From a virus: a DNA stretch of 64,000 nucleotides. The first letter of the stretch is position 1, and the number at the start of each line of letters is the position of its first letter. The stretch spans positions 33,075-97,074 of the IMG/VR virus record IMGVR_UViG_3300008050_000026; one strand, 5' to 3'. Below are positions 39,428 to 47,770 of this stretch, one piece after another. The position numbers and the translations under genes were made by a program. The notes under the pieces are model-generated. The model did not search any database. It saw only the letters and a program-made list of their open reading frames with translations, and had not been told where the DNA came from.

Positions 39428-41523
39428 TGTGGTCAATTGAAAGTATAAAAGCCCAAAACGTAATATCCTTTGAAAGTCTTGAGTTTGTTGTCCAGAATGG
39501 ACAAGCATTACCTATCGTAGGTCAGAACATTGATGATCTTGGCCAAGAAGCTAATGGTGCTGGAAAATCTGCCTTGTTTGAAATCGTATCCATGGGGATT
39601 ACTGGGGACTCGATGAGAAAGGTAAGTGTAAAGGAAAACATACAGGATGGTTTTGATGAAGCTTATGTTGAAATCTTATTGAATAACTCGACTATTAACA
39701 GTTCTTTGTTAATAACTAGAACGTTCAGGACAAAGAAATCTACTGTAATTTCAGTTGAATTGAATGGTAAGACACCCAATATCAAAACATCAGATAGTGG
39801 TGATCTTGATGGGCGTGAGGCTAATTTGTTCATTTTGGACACATTGGGGGTTACACGAGAAGATCTTTTCAATTACTATTTGATCTCACAGCAGAATTTC
39901 GTTTCATTCCTACAGGCTTCTGATACCAAGAAAAAGGAGATCATAAGTAGATTTTCAAATACCCAAACCATTGATAAGGTAATAGATTACATAGGTAGTG
40001 AACATATAGATCCACTTGGTGAGAAGCTTACAATCATTGAACAGCAACAAGTTGCCATAAATGCTAAGATCAGTGTAAGGAAAGAACAACTTGAAGAATT
40101 GAACGAAGGTGAGTTTGAAAGGTTGAAAAAGGAAAAGATCGATCAGCTCAAAGGAAATATAGAAGCATCAAAGATTTCCATAAAAAACCAAGGTGAAAAG
40201 ATTGATAGAATTATTGAACATTCAAAGGCAATAGATAAAGAGATCCTTGATATTGAAAAGAAACTTGAAACCGAAAAAGTAACGCTTGGTAAAATTGAAG
40301 ATGCTGGTAAGAAAGCAAAGGAAAAAAGCGATCAACTTCAAAGTAGTTTCCAAACTGAACGCGAAACACTTTTGAAATCAAGGACTGGAAAAATAAATGA
40401 GGCCTTAAACGAAGCAAAAGAAGATAATCAACTTCAAGATGGTGAGATTTCAAAATTGAAATCAGAATTAAGATCTATTGAAAATAGGTTGATGGGTTCC
40501 ATTACTTGTCCTGAATGTGAACATGAATTCAAGTTAGGTGAAGAGGTTTCAATGAAAGACCTATTGATCCAGAAACAAAAACTCAAAACTTCAATAGAAG
40601 AAGCTGAAGTCATTTCAGGTAAAATTGTCAATGCAATTGAAGCCAAACAAAAAGAACTAAATGAAGCTACCTTGGTTGTTACTAAGGAACTTGATCAATC
40701 ACGTGATGCAATTGACAAGCAGAAAGACGCCATTGACGAAATCAGGAATGATTTTAGAAATCAAGAGGTTGCTGTATTTGAAATCAAACATAAGTTACGT
40801 GCTGAAAATGCCAAGATAGTAACCAATAACAGTAGTATAAAATCAATTGAGGGGTACATTGATCAAGAAAAAGAAGGAATTGAAAGTTACCTACGAGCCA
40901 TTGAAATTGAACAAGAAAAAACATTAGGTACTAAGAAGGAGGAGATTGAAAATAAGATCGAAGAACTTGACGATGAATATCTTGACAAGGTAAATGAATT
41001 GGGAAGCCTTTCAGAAGAAAAGGACGAATATGACAATTGGATCCTTAGTTTCATGAAATTCAAGACCAGATTGGCTAACAATTCAATTAAGACAATTGAA
41101 ACTTTCGCCAACTTTTACCTTGGTAAAATGAAATCCAATATCAGGATAAGAATTGATGGTTATAAGACACTTGCATCAGGTCAGGTACGTGAAAAAATAT
41201 CAACAACAGTATTTAGAGATGGCATTGAAAAAGGAAGCTATGGAAAGTTTTCGGCAGGGGAACGTGCAAGGATCGATATTGCTGTAACAGCAGCATTGCA
41301 AAGCATTATCAATTCAGCATCAACATCTGGAGGTTTGAATATGTTATTCATGGATGAAATACTTGATGCAGTTGATACTTTGGGATTGAAAAGCATTACA
41401 CATGCACTTCAAAATCTTGGTATTACAATCATGATAGTAACCCAGAATACTATAGACCAACTTGGTGAAGGTTGCCTATTGGTTCAAAAGGAAAATGGGA
41501 AATCAAAAATATTGATACGATGA
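39427..41523 (+). CDS. SbcC/Rad50/gp46-like SMC ATPase
   Basis: A 698-residue split ATPase. Walker A is 'EANGAGKSAL' (about 41-50). A long coiled coil follows on either side of a zinc hook 'CPEC' (C361, C364). The C-terminal signature is 'FSAGERARIDIAVTAAL' and Walker B is 'MLFMDEILDAVD'. It forms the ATP-driven clamp of the gp46/47 complex. It starts at TAATG from the SbcD-like gene and ends ATGA to a small gene. The hook is shorter than in chromosomal SbcC, as in phage versions. Confidence 0.88.
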   Translation: MWSIESIKAQNVISFESLEFVVQNGQALPIVGQNIDDLGQEANGAGKSALFEIVSMGITGDSMRKVSVKENIQDGFDEAYVEILLNNSTINSSLLITRTFRTKKSTVISVELNGKTPNIKTSDSGDLDGREANLFILDTLGVTREDLFNYYLISQQNFVSFLQASDTKKKEIISRFSNTQTIDKVIDYIGSEHIDPLGEKLTIIEQQQVAINAKISVRKEQLEELNEGEFERLKKEKIDQLKGNIEASKISIKNQGEKIDRIIEHSKAIDKEILDIEKKLETEKVTLGKIEDAGKKAKEKSDQLQSSFQTERETLLKSRTGKINEALNEAKEDNQLQDGEISKLKSELRSIENRLMGSITCPECEHEFKLGEEVSMKDLLIQKQKLKTSIEEAEVISGKIVNAIEAKQKELNEATLVVTKELDQSRDAIDKQKDAIDEIRNDFRNQEVAVFEIKHKLRAENAKIVTNNSSIKSIEGYIDQEKEGIESYLRAIEIEQEKTLGTKKEEIENKIEELDDEYLDKVNELGSLSEEKDEYDNWILSFMKFKTRLANNSIKTIETFANFYLGKMKSNIRIRIDGYKTLASGQVREKISTTVFRDGIEKGSYGKFSAGERARIDIAVTAALQSIINSASTSGGLNMLFMDEILDAVDTLGLKSITHALQNLGITIMIVTQNTIDQLGEGCLLVQKENGKSKILIR

Positions 41524-41780
41524 ATACTCAACTCGCAACACCTGAGAAAGTAGAAGACTGGTTATTAAGGTTTGATAGATACAGACCTGAATTTGAATGG
41601 TTCATGAAAGATTTTACGCCTGAGGATTATTCAAAGTTACTTGATGCAAGGGTAGAAAAGAAATCACAGTTGATGATGGATATTATGTGTAAGGTGTGGT
41701 TTGTACTACCAGACAACCAATTTAACATCATTAAAAATCCGAAGGGGTGGGGACCATTTTTAAGCTTAATTGAGCAATAA
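41520..41780 (+). CDS. Small hypothetical protein downstream of the SbcC-like gene
   Basis: An 86-residue protein starting at ATG 41520, overlapping the SbcC-like stop (ATGA). It is acidic and aromatic, with helix-like segments (EDWLLRFDRYRPEFEWFMKDF). No family is recognised. A regulator of the gp46/47-like pair is conceivable from coupling only. Confidence 0.5.
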   Translation: MNTQLATPEKVEDWLLRFDRYRPEFEWFMKDFTPEDYSKLLDARVEKKSQLMMDIMCKVWFVLPDNQFNIIKNPKGWGPFLSLIEQ

Positions 41781-41851
41781 TGAAGAAAATGCTAAAAATC
41801 CGCGTTGAGACTGGGCGCTATAACAGAGTTTTACAACAACGCTTGATATAA
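41780..41851 (+). CDS. Tiny peptide, candidate
   Basis: ATG 41780 overlaps the preceding stop (TAATG) and opens a 23-codon frame encoding a basic peptide (MKKMLKIRVETGRYNRVLQQ, then RLI) that ends at TAA 41849. It is short enough to be chance. The coupled start and following 13-base gap to the next gene are the only support. Confidence 0.25.
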   Translation: MKKMLKIRVETGRYNRVLQQRLI

Positions 41852-41864
41852 TATATAAGGAAAA

Positions 41865-42089
41865 ATGGCTGATTTTTGTACAAAGTGTTCAAAGGATATG
41901 GGATTTCCAAAACCTGATATTGATGTTAAAAAGAAATTCGATGACCTTAAGAAAGGATATTTCATAAATGTTGGAGTTTGTGAAGGATGTGGTATGTTGG
42001 GTATTCAAAAAACAGAAGAAGGAAATATGCAAATTGCCTTCGCTGATAAACAGGATTGGGTTGACGCTAAAATCGAGGATTATGAGTAA
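41865..42089 (+). CDS. Small zinc-ribbon-like protein
   Basis: A 74-residue protein with two CxxC pairs, 'CTKCSK' near the start and 'CEGCGM' in the middle, a spacing suited to a small zinc ribbon. The C-terminus is acidic. It is preceded by a purine-rich AAGGAAAA, and its end overlaps the RuvC-like gene by eight bases. DNA- or RNA-binding, or a protein-interaction zinc knuckle, are possible; nothing narrows it. Confidence 0.55.
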   Translation: MADFCTKCSKDMGFPKPDIDVKKKFDDLKKGYFINVGVCEGCGMLGIQKTEEGNMQIAFADKQDWVDAKIEDYE

Positions 42090-42630
42090 ATTGTACATAG
42101 GAATAGACCCTGGGAAAAATGGTGGCATTGTCGCCAAGATAGATGGGCAAATAGTTGAAAGCATAGTTATGCCAACAAAAGCAAAATTCTACTTGACTGG
42201 TGAGATCAATGGAATATTCACTAACTTAATTGAAACGTTCTCAGAAGATGGGGATGTTCTTGTATGTTTTGAGGATATACATTCGATGCATAGAAATGGA
42301 GCATCTGCTAATTTTGGTATGGGTTTTGCTTCTGGTTATCTTGAAGGATTATGTACAGGTATGGGATTGCCTTTCGTAAAGGTCCAGCCAAAGAAGTGGC
42401 AGGAATATTGTTGGCAAGGTATTCAACCCATCAAGATCAATACTGGTGAGAAAACAGCAAAAGGAAATATCAAATACAAAATTGATACAAAAGGAACATC
42501 ATTAGTAGCAGTTCAAAGGTTATATCCAACTGCAGATCTAACAGGACGAGGAAGAGATCGAGCAACAAAACCCCATGATGGTGTAGTAGATGGATTATTG
42601 ATATGTCATTATGCTGAAAACAATTTGTAA
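42082..42630 (+). CDS. RuvC-like Holliday junction resolvase
   Basis: A 182-residue nuclease starting at ATG 42082, with overlap onto the upstream stop. The RuvC acidic residues are visible: D9 in 'IGIDPGKNGG', E64 in 'VCFEDIHSMH', and H165/D166 plus D170 in 'KPHDGVVDGLLI'. The 'VKVQPKKWQ' segment is also typical. It would cut branched recombination intermediates before packaging. It is followed in TAATG by an unknown gene. Confidence 0.85.
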   Translation: MSKLYIGIDPGKNGGIVAKIDGQIVESIVMPTKAKFYLTGEINGIFTNLIETFSEDGDVLVCFEDIHSMHRNGASANFGMGFASGYLEGLCTGMGLPFVKVQPKKWQEYCWQGIQPIKINTGEKTAKGNIKYKIDTKGTSLVAVQRLYPTADLTGRGRDRATKPHDGVVDGLLICHYAENNL

Positions 42631-42890
42631 TGCACAAATCAAAGGAATTGGTAACTTTCAAATACGACAACATAACAGTTGGGCTTATAGAAACTCCTGT
42701 TACTAATGGTTGGGGTAGGTTGAGGGGTTATTCAAAAAATGTAGGTTGGAAAGTAGATGGTGCACATGGTTATTGTTTGATATATGACTTAACGTTTAGA
42801 GATAAGAAACTTGAAACGCTTATGAAAACATTCAATAATATGGTAAAAGAAGTAAGAAACGGAAAAATCAAATTTTCATGCAAAAAATAG
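42630..42890 (+). CDS. Unknown small protein after the resolvase gene
   Basis: An 86-residue protein in TAATG overlap with the resolvase gene. The look is of a small alpha-beta domain with a Trp/Tyr-rich beta sheet (GWGRLRGYSKNVGWKVDGAHGYCLIYDL) and a helical basic tail. There is no recognised family. It overlaps the next start by 13 bases. Confidence 0.5.
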   Translation: MHKSKELVTFKYDNITVGLIETPVTNGWGRLRGYSKNVGWKVDGAHGYCLIYDLTFRDKKLETLMKTFNNMVKEVRNGKIKFSCKK

Positions 42891-43222
42891 ATGCCGAAAT
42901 AGGCAAGAACGGATTTAAGTACAAGCAAGTTCATGAAGGTGAGAACTTCTACATCTACGAACAACGAATACCTGAGAATGGTAATAAGATCATTGCTTAT
43001 GAAGTATTCGAAAAGAAAATAGCCAAGGAACGAGAAACTGAATGGGCAAACATGCCAGAACGAGAAATATTTCCATCAAATGAAGCATTTGGTGTATGGG
43101 CGTGGTCCATGGCTGTCAAAGGTGACAACGCCGAAAAAGGGCTCGCGCGCGCTATGGAGAGGGGGTTGGAAATTAACGAGAGGATAAAACTAAGAGAAAA
43201 TGAGCAGGAAGCAACTACGTGA
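42878..43222 (+). CDS. Unknown protein with charged helical C-terminus
   Basis: A 114-residue protein whose ATG lies within the previous gene's last codons. It has a beta-rich first half (KYKQVHEGENFYIYEQRIPENGNKIIAYEVFE) and a helical second half. Around 43141 the DNA becomes notably GC-rich (a GCGCGCGC run), unlike the rest of the operon. No motif is recognised. Confidence 0.5.
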   Translation: MQKIDAEIGKNGFKYKQVHEGENFYIYEQRIPENGNKIIAYEVFEKKIAKERETEWANMPEREIFPSNEAFGVWAWSMAVKGDNAEKGLARAMERGLEINERIKLRENEQEATT

Positions 43223-43520
43223 ATGGGAGTTCAAGTGCAACAATAAAGATTGTGAAGTTGACAAGATCAAGAAGTACAAATGGTCTGACAACGAAGAACA
43301 AGAGCAATGTCCAGAATGTGGGGAAGAACTAAGGTTGCACATTGAGTATGTCAATGAAGGTCCTATGATCATGACATCGAAGTTCAAGAACAAGGGAAGA
43401 CCACGAGCTGAAGCACGTTCAAGAAGTCTCAATCATTTCAAGAAGGATGTTTATGATACATTACCAATGTGGGAAAGGAAACATTTCGCAAAGAAGCACG
43501 GTTGGAGCCTAAAGCGATAA
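43200..43520 (+). CDS. Zinc-ribbon regulatory-type protein
   Basis: A 106-residue protein with two cysteine pairs, 'CNNKDC' and 'CPECGE' separated by about 18 residues, forming a zinc ribbon, then a basic C-terminus (KNKGRPRAEARSRSLNHFKKD). The charged tail would bind nucleic acid. It overlaps genes on both sides. A transcription or DNA-binding accessory role is inferred. Confidence 0.55.
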   Translation: MSRKQLREWEFKCNNKDCEVDKIKKYKWSDNEEQEQCPECGEELRLHIEYVNEGPMIMTSKFKNKGRPRAEARSRSLNHFKKDVYDTLPMWERKHFAKKHGWSLKR

Positions 43521-44332
43521 AATACCTGAAAGGTTCATTTAAGCACGCTAACGAACTGGGGTGTGTAAAGGAACTTTTGATGTACTTGCAGTTGAAGCAA
43601 GTGAACCCCCATGGTAAGATCATGTATGGCAAATCCATTGAGACAATCATGGGGTTGACTGGTTATTCGTCAGGCGGGACATGCAAAACGCTTCGATCAA
43701 CTATTGATAAAGGTTTCATCAAGGAATTTAAGACCAAGGACGGTAAAACTTATTGTTACCAGTTAGTTTCATACGTCCACGCATACAGGAGGATCCTGAT
43801 GATGAAGTTCAGACTTGATCGGGGAGCAATTCCAGAACATAGACTAATAAGGATAAAAGCAAAATTCATAAATGATAGCAAACAATTAAAGAAGATCATC
43901 CAAGCATCGGAGATCAAGAACAACATTGATCGCCAACTGTTCAGGTTCGAGCAGAAGGAACAGCTAAGGAAATACTCAAAGAACGACATCGTTTCGCAGG
44001 TGGAAGAACATGAATGTGTCAAAGCCGCAATATCCTGTCGACGATTACGAGAAATTCTTGGGTACAAGACCACAGCTGCAATTCTGAAAGTGCTAAAACA
44101 ATTGGAAGAGTGTAGTTTGTTAATAGTTACCAGACAAGGTATTCAGGACATAGTAAAGATGAGCTATCAGAAGTTCAAGGATACTGGAAGCCTAAAGAAC
44201 TATTCATTCAAATCGGGCCACGCATATCGGTACGGTTGTAATTTGTTGCAGATTGACAGCAAGCTTGAATATATCTATTTACACAACTCACACTCTAATG
44301 ATTTCGATACTCGAAATTATCAGCATGTTTGA
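43469..44332 (+). CDS. Winged-helix-like protein (regulator or replication accessory candidate)
   Basis: A 287-residue protein starting at GTG 43469 (GTGGGAAAG), 52 bases inside the preceding gene; a later TTG at 43502 is possible. The sequence has two helix-turn-helix-like regions: 'GKSIETIMGLTGYSSGGTCKTLRSTIDKGFIKEFKTKDGK' (about 53-92) and 'SCRRLREILGYKTTAAILKVLKQLEECSLLIVTRQG' (about 187-222), each ending in a wing-like strand. Phage replication or middle-gene regulators often have this double winged-helix form. It ends in a terminator-like hairpin. Confidence 0.55.
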   Translation: MGKETFRKEARLEPKAIKYLKGSFKHANELGCVKELLMYLQLKQVNPHGKIMYGKSIETIMGLTGYSSGGTCKTLRSTIDKGFIKEFKTKDGKTYCYQLVSYVHAYRRILMMKFRLDRGAIPEHRLIRIKAKFINDSKQLKKIIQASEIKNNIDRQLFRFEQKEQLRKYSKNDIVSQVEEHECVKAAISCRRLREILGYKTTAAILKVLKQLEECSLLIVTRQGIQDIVKMSYQKFKDTGSLKNYSFKSGHAYRYGCNLLQIDSKLEYIYLHNSHSNDFDTRNYQHV

Positions 44333-44352
44333 AAAGGTGATTTTCACTTTTG
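44331..44352 (+). terminator. Terminator-like hairpin after the winged-helix gene
   Basis: The sequence after the stop reads AAAAGGTGA-TT-TCACTTTT, a hairpin with one bulged G, followed by TG and flanked by GTTT/AAAC arms at 44327-44357. Stem GC content is low and the U-run short, so strength is moderate. Transcription from the next promoter would be separated by it. Confidence 0.5.
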
Positions 44353-44364
44353 TAAACTATCATA

Positions 44365-44380
44365 TTAGCATAAATGCTAA
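44365..44380 (+). promoter_or_regulatory. Inverted repeat TTAGCAT-AA-ATGCTAA, operator candidate
   Basis: A perfect 7-bp inverted repeat with a 2-base centre, in the 70-base gap before the 125-residue gene and the SF1 helicase. Its size fits a dimeric repressor site. It directly follows the winged-helix gene, a plausible source of that repressor. Confidence 0.45.
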
Positions 44381-44401
44381 TTAGTAAAAAGCAAAGCTTG
44401 T

Positions 44402-44779
44402 TTGAAACAAAGAAAAGAAGACGTACGTAAGTTCACTGAAGAGGAAAAGGAAGACATGATATTCAAGCATGTCTATGAAGACTGGTCTATAGCGAGTTTA
44501 CAGCATAAGTACTACGCGTCTTATGGAGAAATAAATAAAGCACTTTCATTTAATCTTGATAGAATATCGAAAGACAAAGACTTCAAGACATATATTGAAA
44601 ACAGACGATATATAGTACTCATAGAAAGACTTGAAAAAAGAATTGATAGTTACGTTAGTTACTTACTATCAGAAGAAGGCCAATTAGAAATAACTGCAAA
44701 GCAATACAAAAAGATAGCAGATGAAATATCCAAAATTCAAAAGATGATCAATAAACATAAAGCAAAATCGGTAATATGA
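44402..44779 (+). CDS. Small helical DNA-binding-like protein
   Basis: A 125-residue protein starting at TTG 44402 (an alternative ATG at 44456 gives a shorter form). It is helical with HTH-like segment 'DWSIASLQHKYYASYGEINKALSFNLDRI' (about 27-55) and a coiled-coil end. It overlaps the helicase start by ATGA. This could be a small regulator or a helicase loader; there is no decisive motif. Confidence 0.5.
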   Translation: MKQRKEDVRKFTEEEKEDMIFKHVYEDWSIASLQHKYYASYGEINKALSFNLDRISKDKDFKTYIENRRYIVLIERLEKRIDSYVSYLLSEEGQLEITAKQYKKIADEISKIQKMINKHKAKSVI

Positions 44780-46248
44780 AATTTTCAAACCTACAAGAGA
44801 ATATCTTCAATGCAATAATCTATACAGAACATGACGTGTGCGTCAATGCAGCGCCTGGGTCAGGTAAAACAACAACTATTGTTGAAGCCTCCAGAAGAGT
44901 AGCCCCAAGCCTCGCATCCTTGTTCTTGGCTTTCAACAAGGGAATTGTTACTGAACTGACCGAGAAATTACCTCCACACGTCGAATGCAGTACACTCCAT
45001 TCGAAAGGAATGAAGGCACTCATTAAGACCTATGGTAAATTGGCAGTCAGTGAGTCTAAGACGTTCTTCCTTTCCGAACATATTATCAACAAGAAATCTG
45101 GATTGAACGAAAAGAAGAAGATAATCTTAAGGTTAAGGCTTCAAGATCTTATGAATTATGCCCGCCTTCATTTAGTAGATAAGACCAAAGAAGCATTTGA
45201 AACTATTTGTATCAGGTATGGACTTGACTATGATGATGAATTCATTCAGGATGGATTTGAAATGTGGGATTACCTGAAAGAATACAATGAAAGGTTCAGG
45301 TATGGTTCAAATCAGATTGACTATACAGATATGATCTACCTGCCAGTCACAGATGAAGATGTCCTACTCGATAGTTATGATGTCATATTTGTAGATGAAG
45401 GCCAAGATCTAAATAAGTTACAACATACATTTGTCAGGATGATGTCCGAAAAAGGACGTGTGATACTTGTTGGAGATAAGAACCAAGCAATCTATGCGTT
45501 CTGTGGAGCAGATATTGACAGCTTCATAAATTTTGAGAACTCGAACAATACAGTTTCACTACCTTTGTCCATTTCATACAGATGTCCGAAGCTTGTAGTT
45601 GAAAAGGCACAGGAGGTCTATAAATCAATCGATCCTTTTGAAGATCAGGAACAAGGCATTGTAAGAAATGGCATTCCTGAAGAAATCAAGGATGGTGATT
45701 TTGTATTATGCAGGAACGTGCGTCCATTGGTACTCATGTTCTTCAGGTTATTGGAAAGGGGCCTCAAAGCAGAGATCAAAGGACATGAGGTATTAGAAGC
45801 TATCAAACGGGAAATCAAAGCACAGATCGCCCACGATGTTGATAAAGGAGTTGACAAGATGTTGGAAAAGCTGGGGAGGATCCACGAAGAACTGAAGAAG
45901 AAGAATATCAAATCACCATTGAAACACCCCAAGTTTGTCAATCATCAGGAGAAAATCCAAATTGTAAGGCACTTGATAAATTGTACAGGCGTGAGATCCA
46001 TGCGTGCATTGTTCCAAGAATTCAATTCTATGCTTGAGGCTAAAGGAACAATCAAACTCATGACAATCCATAAGTCTAAGGGACTTGAGAATGATAGGAT
46101 ATTCCTGATTGAAAGATTTGAAGGCAAAAGACTGATACCAAGTCAATATGCCACCACCCCTGCCCAATTAAGGCAAGAAAACAACCTTTTGTTTGTAGCA
46201 TATACCAGATCCATGAAGGAATTGATCACAATACCCAATTTTGAATAA
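44776..46248 (+). CDS. SF1 DNA helicase, UvrD/Dda-like
   Basis: A 490-residue helicase. Motifs in order: 'AAPGSGKTTT' (I, about 25-34), 'LFLAFNKGIV' (Ia), 'IFVDEGQDLN' (II), 'VGDKNQAIYAFCGAD' (III), 'ISYRCPKLVVEKA' (IV), 'LMTIHKSKGLENDRIFL' (V) and 'LLFVAYTRSMKELI' (VI). SF1A helicases remove proteins from DNA and drive branch migration in phage replication. The length is short for UvrD, so accessory 2B domains are reduced. It starts in ATGA overlap with the small helical gene. Confidence 0.87.
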   Translation: MKFSNLQENIFNAIIYTEHDVCVNAAPGSGKTTTIVEASRRVAPSLASLFLAFNKGIVTELTEKLPPHVECSTLHSKGMKALIKTYGKLAVSESKTFFLSEHIINKKSGLNEKKKIILRLRLQDLMNYARLHLVDKTKEAFETICIRYGLDYDDEFIQDGFEMWDYLKEYNERFRYGSNQIDYTDMIYLPVTDEDVLLDSYDVIFVDEGQDLNKLQHTFVRMMSEKGRVILVGDKNQAIYAFCGADIDSFINFENSNNTVSLPLSISYRCPKLVVEKAQEVYKSIDPFEDQEQGIVRNGIPEEIKDGDFVLCRNVRPLVLMFFRLLERGLKAEIKGHEVLEAIKREIKAQIAHDVDKGVDKMLEKLGRIHEELKKKNIKSPLKHPKFVNHQEKIQIVRHLINCTGVRSMRALFQEFNSMLEAKGTIKLMTIHKSKGLENDRIFLIERFEGKRLIPSQYATTPAQLRQENNLLFVAYTRSMKELITIPNFE

Positions 46249-46250
46249 AA

Positions 46251-46300
46251 AAATAATAAATTATTATTCTATGTCAAGATAATTGTTTATTTTAGATCTG
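46251..46300 (+). promoter_or_regulatory. Long promoter element, type II (first copy)
   Basis: AATAATAAATTATTATT (46253-46269) is followed by C-TAT-G-TCAAGAT and then TTGTTTATTTTAGATC. A copy of the same layout is at 47724. Here the TATTTTTG end is absent and a TTGTTTATTTTAG box, one base from TAnnTTTG, lies about 15 bases downstream. I read the palindrome as an upstream element and the second box as the -7. Confidence 0.55.
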
Positions 46301-46315
46301 TAATTAAAACAGATC
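46295..46315 (+). promoter_or_regulatory. GATCTGT-N7-ACAGATC hairpin or operator in the leader
   Basis: A 7-bp inverted repeat with a 7-base A/T loop, ending four bases before ATG 46319. As DNA it could be an operator overlapping the transcription start; as RNA it would form a hairpin next to the start codon and may control translation. Confidence 0.45.
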
Positions 46316-46318
46316 GAT

Positions 46319-46618
46319 ATGAACGCAACACAGGCATACAAAAAAGTGGACGAATTCGGGGTTGATTTCAGCTTCGCCACTCCGTCCGATTTCGAACAAG
46401 CTAAAAAGGATAGATATGATTTCGATTTCACAGGGGCTCGGATCCATATAAAATGGAAGGGCTTAAGTGGAACACATTCGTTTCCATTGAACTCTCGCGA
46501 AGAGGCTGCATTCACGGTCCTTGTTTTGGATCTGAAAAAGGAATATGAAACTTGGAACCTATCACAGGAAACCAGCTTCCACCTTAGGGGTGATGATACT
46601 TTAGAACTACAATCTTAA
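46319..46618 (+). CDS. Unknown small protein
   Basis: A 99-residue alpha-beta protein after the long promoter. The sequence 'AYKKVDEFGVDFSFATPSDFEQAKKDRYDFDFTGARIHIKWKGLSG' is compact, and 'EEAAFTVLVLDLKKEYETW' suggests a helix. The codon choice is richer in C than in its upstream neighbours. No family is recognised. Confidence 0.5.
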   Translation: MNATQAYKKVDEFGVDFSFATPSDFEQAKKDRYDFDFTGARIHIKWKGLSGTHSFPLNSREEAAFTVLVLDLKKEYETWNLSQETSFHLRGDDTLELQS

Positions 46619-46628
46619 AACCATAGAT

Positions 46629-47216
46629 ATGAAAAAGAAACAATCGTTAATCTACTCGATGCTCAACCAATGGGTTGACAAAAAATTCGGTGGCCAATTC
46701 GAGGGCCATTACACTGGGATCGAAACCCTGGAGGTCAAAGGACCTTTTGGTGGGAACCAATTCATATATATCCAACGGGATGCCAAAACCCACGACCTCA
46801 ACTACCTCAGGTTTGACCTGACTATCAGACCATTCAAGGAACGATGGAAATCATTCGGTATCAACAACCTTGGTTTCAAATGGAAATACACCAACGAACT
46901 GGAAAGATGGTGGATGCATGTTTCATTTGTCAAAAGCTTGGATGTAACAGGCATGCACTGGAAAAAGGTTTTTCCAAAGATCCACGAATGGTGGACTGAT
47001 TACAACAACCCATATACTTTTATGGATCACAATGAGGAAACAGGGGAACCAATTCCATTAGATAAACCCCCGCTTTGGAAATACTTTTACCAGATGTGGA
47101 AAATGGAAAAATTCCAAAAAGTATGTACTCACCCAAACGCAGAAATGGAAGATTACTACTCGGAGTCTCAAGGTCGAGTTACTAACTTCTACTGCCCAAC
47201 ATGTCACTTATCATAA
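46629..47216 (+). CDS. Unknown Trp-rich protein with C-terminal CPTC
   Basis: A 195-residue protein with many Trp, Phe and Lys, and 'YCPTCHL' at the end, which with an earlier 'VCTHPN' may form a zinc-binding pair. It has an aromatic beta-rich centre (GGNQFIYIQRDAKTHDLNYLRFDLTIRPFKERW). I recognise no family. The gene starts 10 bases after the previous one, and its codons share the GC-richer style of this block. Confidence 0.5.
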   Translation: MKKKQSLIYSMLNQWVDKKFGGQFEGHYTGIETLEVKGPFGGNQFIYIQRDAKTHDLNYLRFDLTIRPFKERWKSFGINNLGFKWKYTNELERWWMHVSFVKSLDVTGMHWKKVFPKIHEWWTDYNNPYTFMDHNEETGEPIPLDKPPLWKYFYQMWKMEKFQKVCTHPNAEMEDYYSESQGRVTNFYCPTCHLS

Positions 47217-47218
47217 TC

Positions 47219-47728
47219 ATGGGACAAAAACGAAAAGATTGGAAAAAGAAAAATTCACCTCAACCTTGGGGTGAATGGGAGGATGGTTTCGTACCAGCCA
47301 AAGCCATTGAATTATCACCCAGGCTTGAAGGTAGTACAATTAAGATGAATAACCACTTTCAGGTTTGGATCCGAGAAGAAAAAGGAAAAGAAGGTTGGCC
47401 TGATATGATATGGTTGTCAATCAAGCGCCATGATAAGGAAGCATTTCACGACTGGCGTATTTTCCAAAGAATAAAGAATGAATTGGTTGGGGAGGAAAAT
47501 GAGGCAGTGGAGATCTATCCTGCAGAGTCAAGGAAAGTGGACACAGCCAACCAATATCACCTGTGGGTAATGAAAGATCCAGAAGTCAGGTTTCCTTTTG
47601 GTTTCTTTGATGGAAGAATTGTGGATTACACAGGTGAACTACAAAAGGATCTGGCACCAAACGCCAAACAACGCCCTTTGGATAGCAACTCAAATTACAT
47701 TAGGGATATCGAAATTGAAAAAAAATAA
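47219..47728 (+). CDS. Unknown protein, tryptophan-rich
   Basis: A 169-residue protein from ATG 47219, just past the previous stop; ATG 47201 overlapping it is the alternative. It has motifs such as 'WGEWEDGFVPAKAIELSPRLEGSTIKMNNHFQVWIREE' and 'WHLWVMKDPEVRFPFGFFDGRIVDY'-like aromatic beta strands. No family is recognised, but a short helix-plus-strand style is shared with other phage genes near this site. Confidence 0.45.
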   Translation: MGQKRKDWKKKNSPQPWGEWEDGFVPAKAIELSPRLEGSTIKMNNHFQVWIREEKGKEGWPDMIWLSIKRHDKEAFHDWRIFQRIKNELVGEENEAVEIYPAESRKVDTANQYHLWVMKDPEVRFPFGFFDGRIVDYTGELQKDLAPNAKQRPLDSNSNYIRDIEIEKK

Positions 47729-47767
47729 TAAATTATTATTTTATATCAAAAAATTGTTTAATTTAGG
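47724..47767 (+). promoter_or_regulatory. Long promoter element, type II (second copy)
   Basis: AATAATAAATTATTATTTTAT, then ATCAAAAAATTGTTTAATTTAGG. The layout matches the copy at 46251 through about 45 bases, including the TTGTTTAATTTAG box. ATG 47771 follows the end of the element by three bases. The two copies differ from the shorter TATTTTTG type and suggest a second promoter class. Confidence 0.55.
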
Positions 47768-47770
47768 ATC

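Noticed and set aside
40500-40530. CPEC motif of the 698-residue ATPase as a zinc-finger DNA-binding domain
   Set aside because: Its position at the tip of two coiled-coil arms identifies it as the Rad50-type zinc hook.
41781-41864. Possible small RNA or tRNA in the short gap before the zinc-ribbon gene
   Set aside because: No cloverleaf arms, no TTCGA-type loop and no hairpin with T-run could be found; the gap is better explained by a tiny coupled frame.
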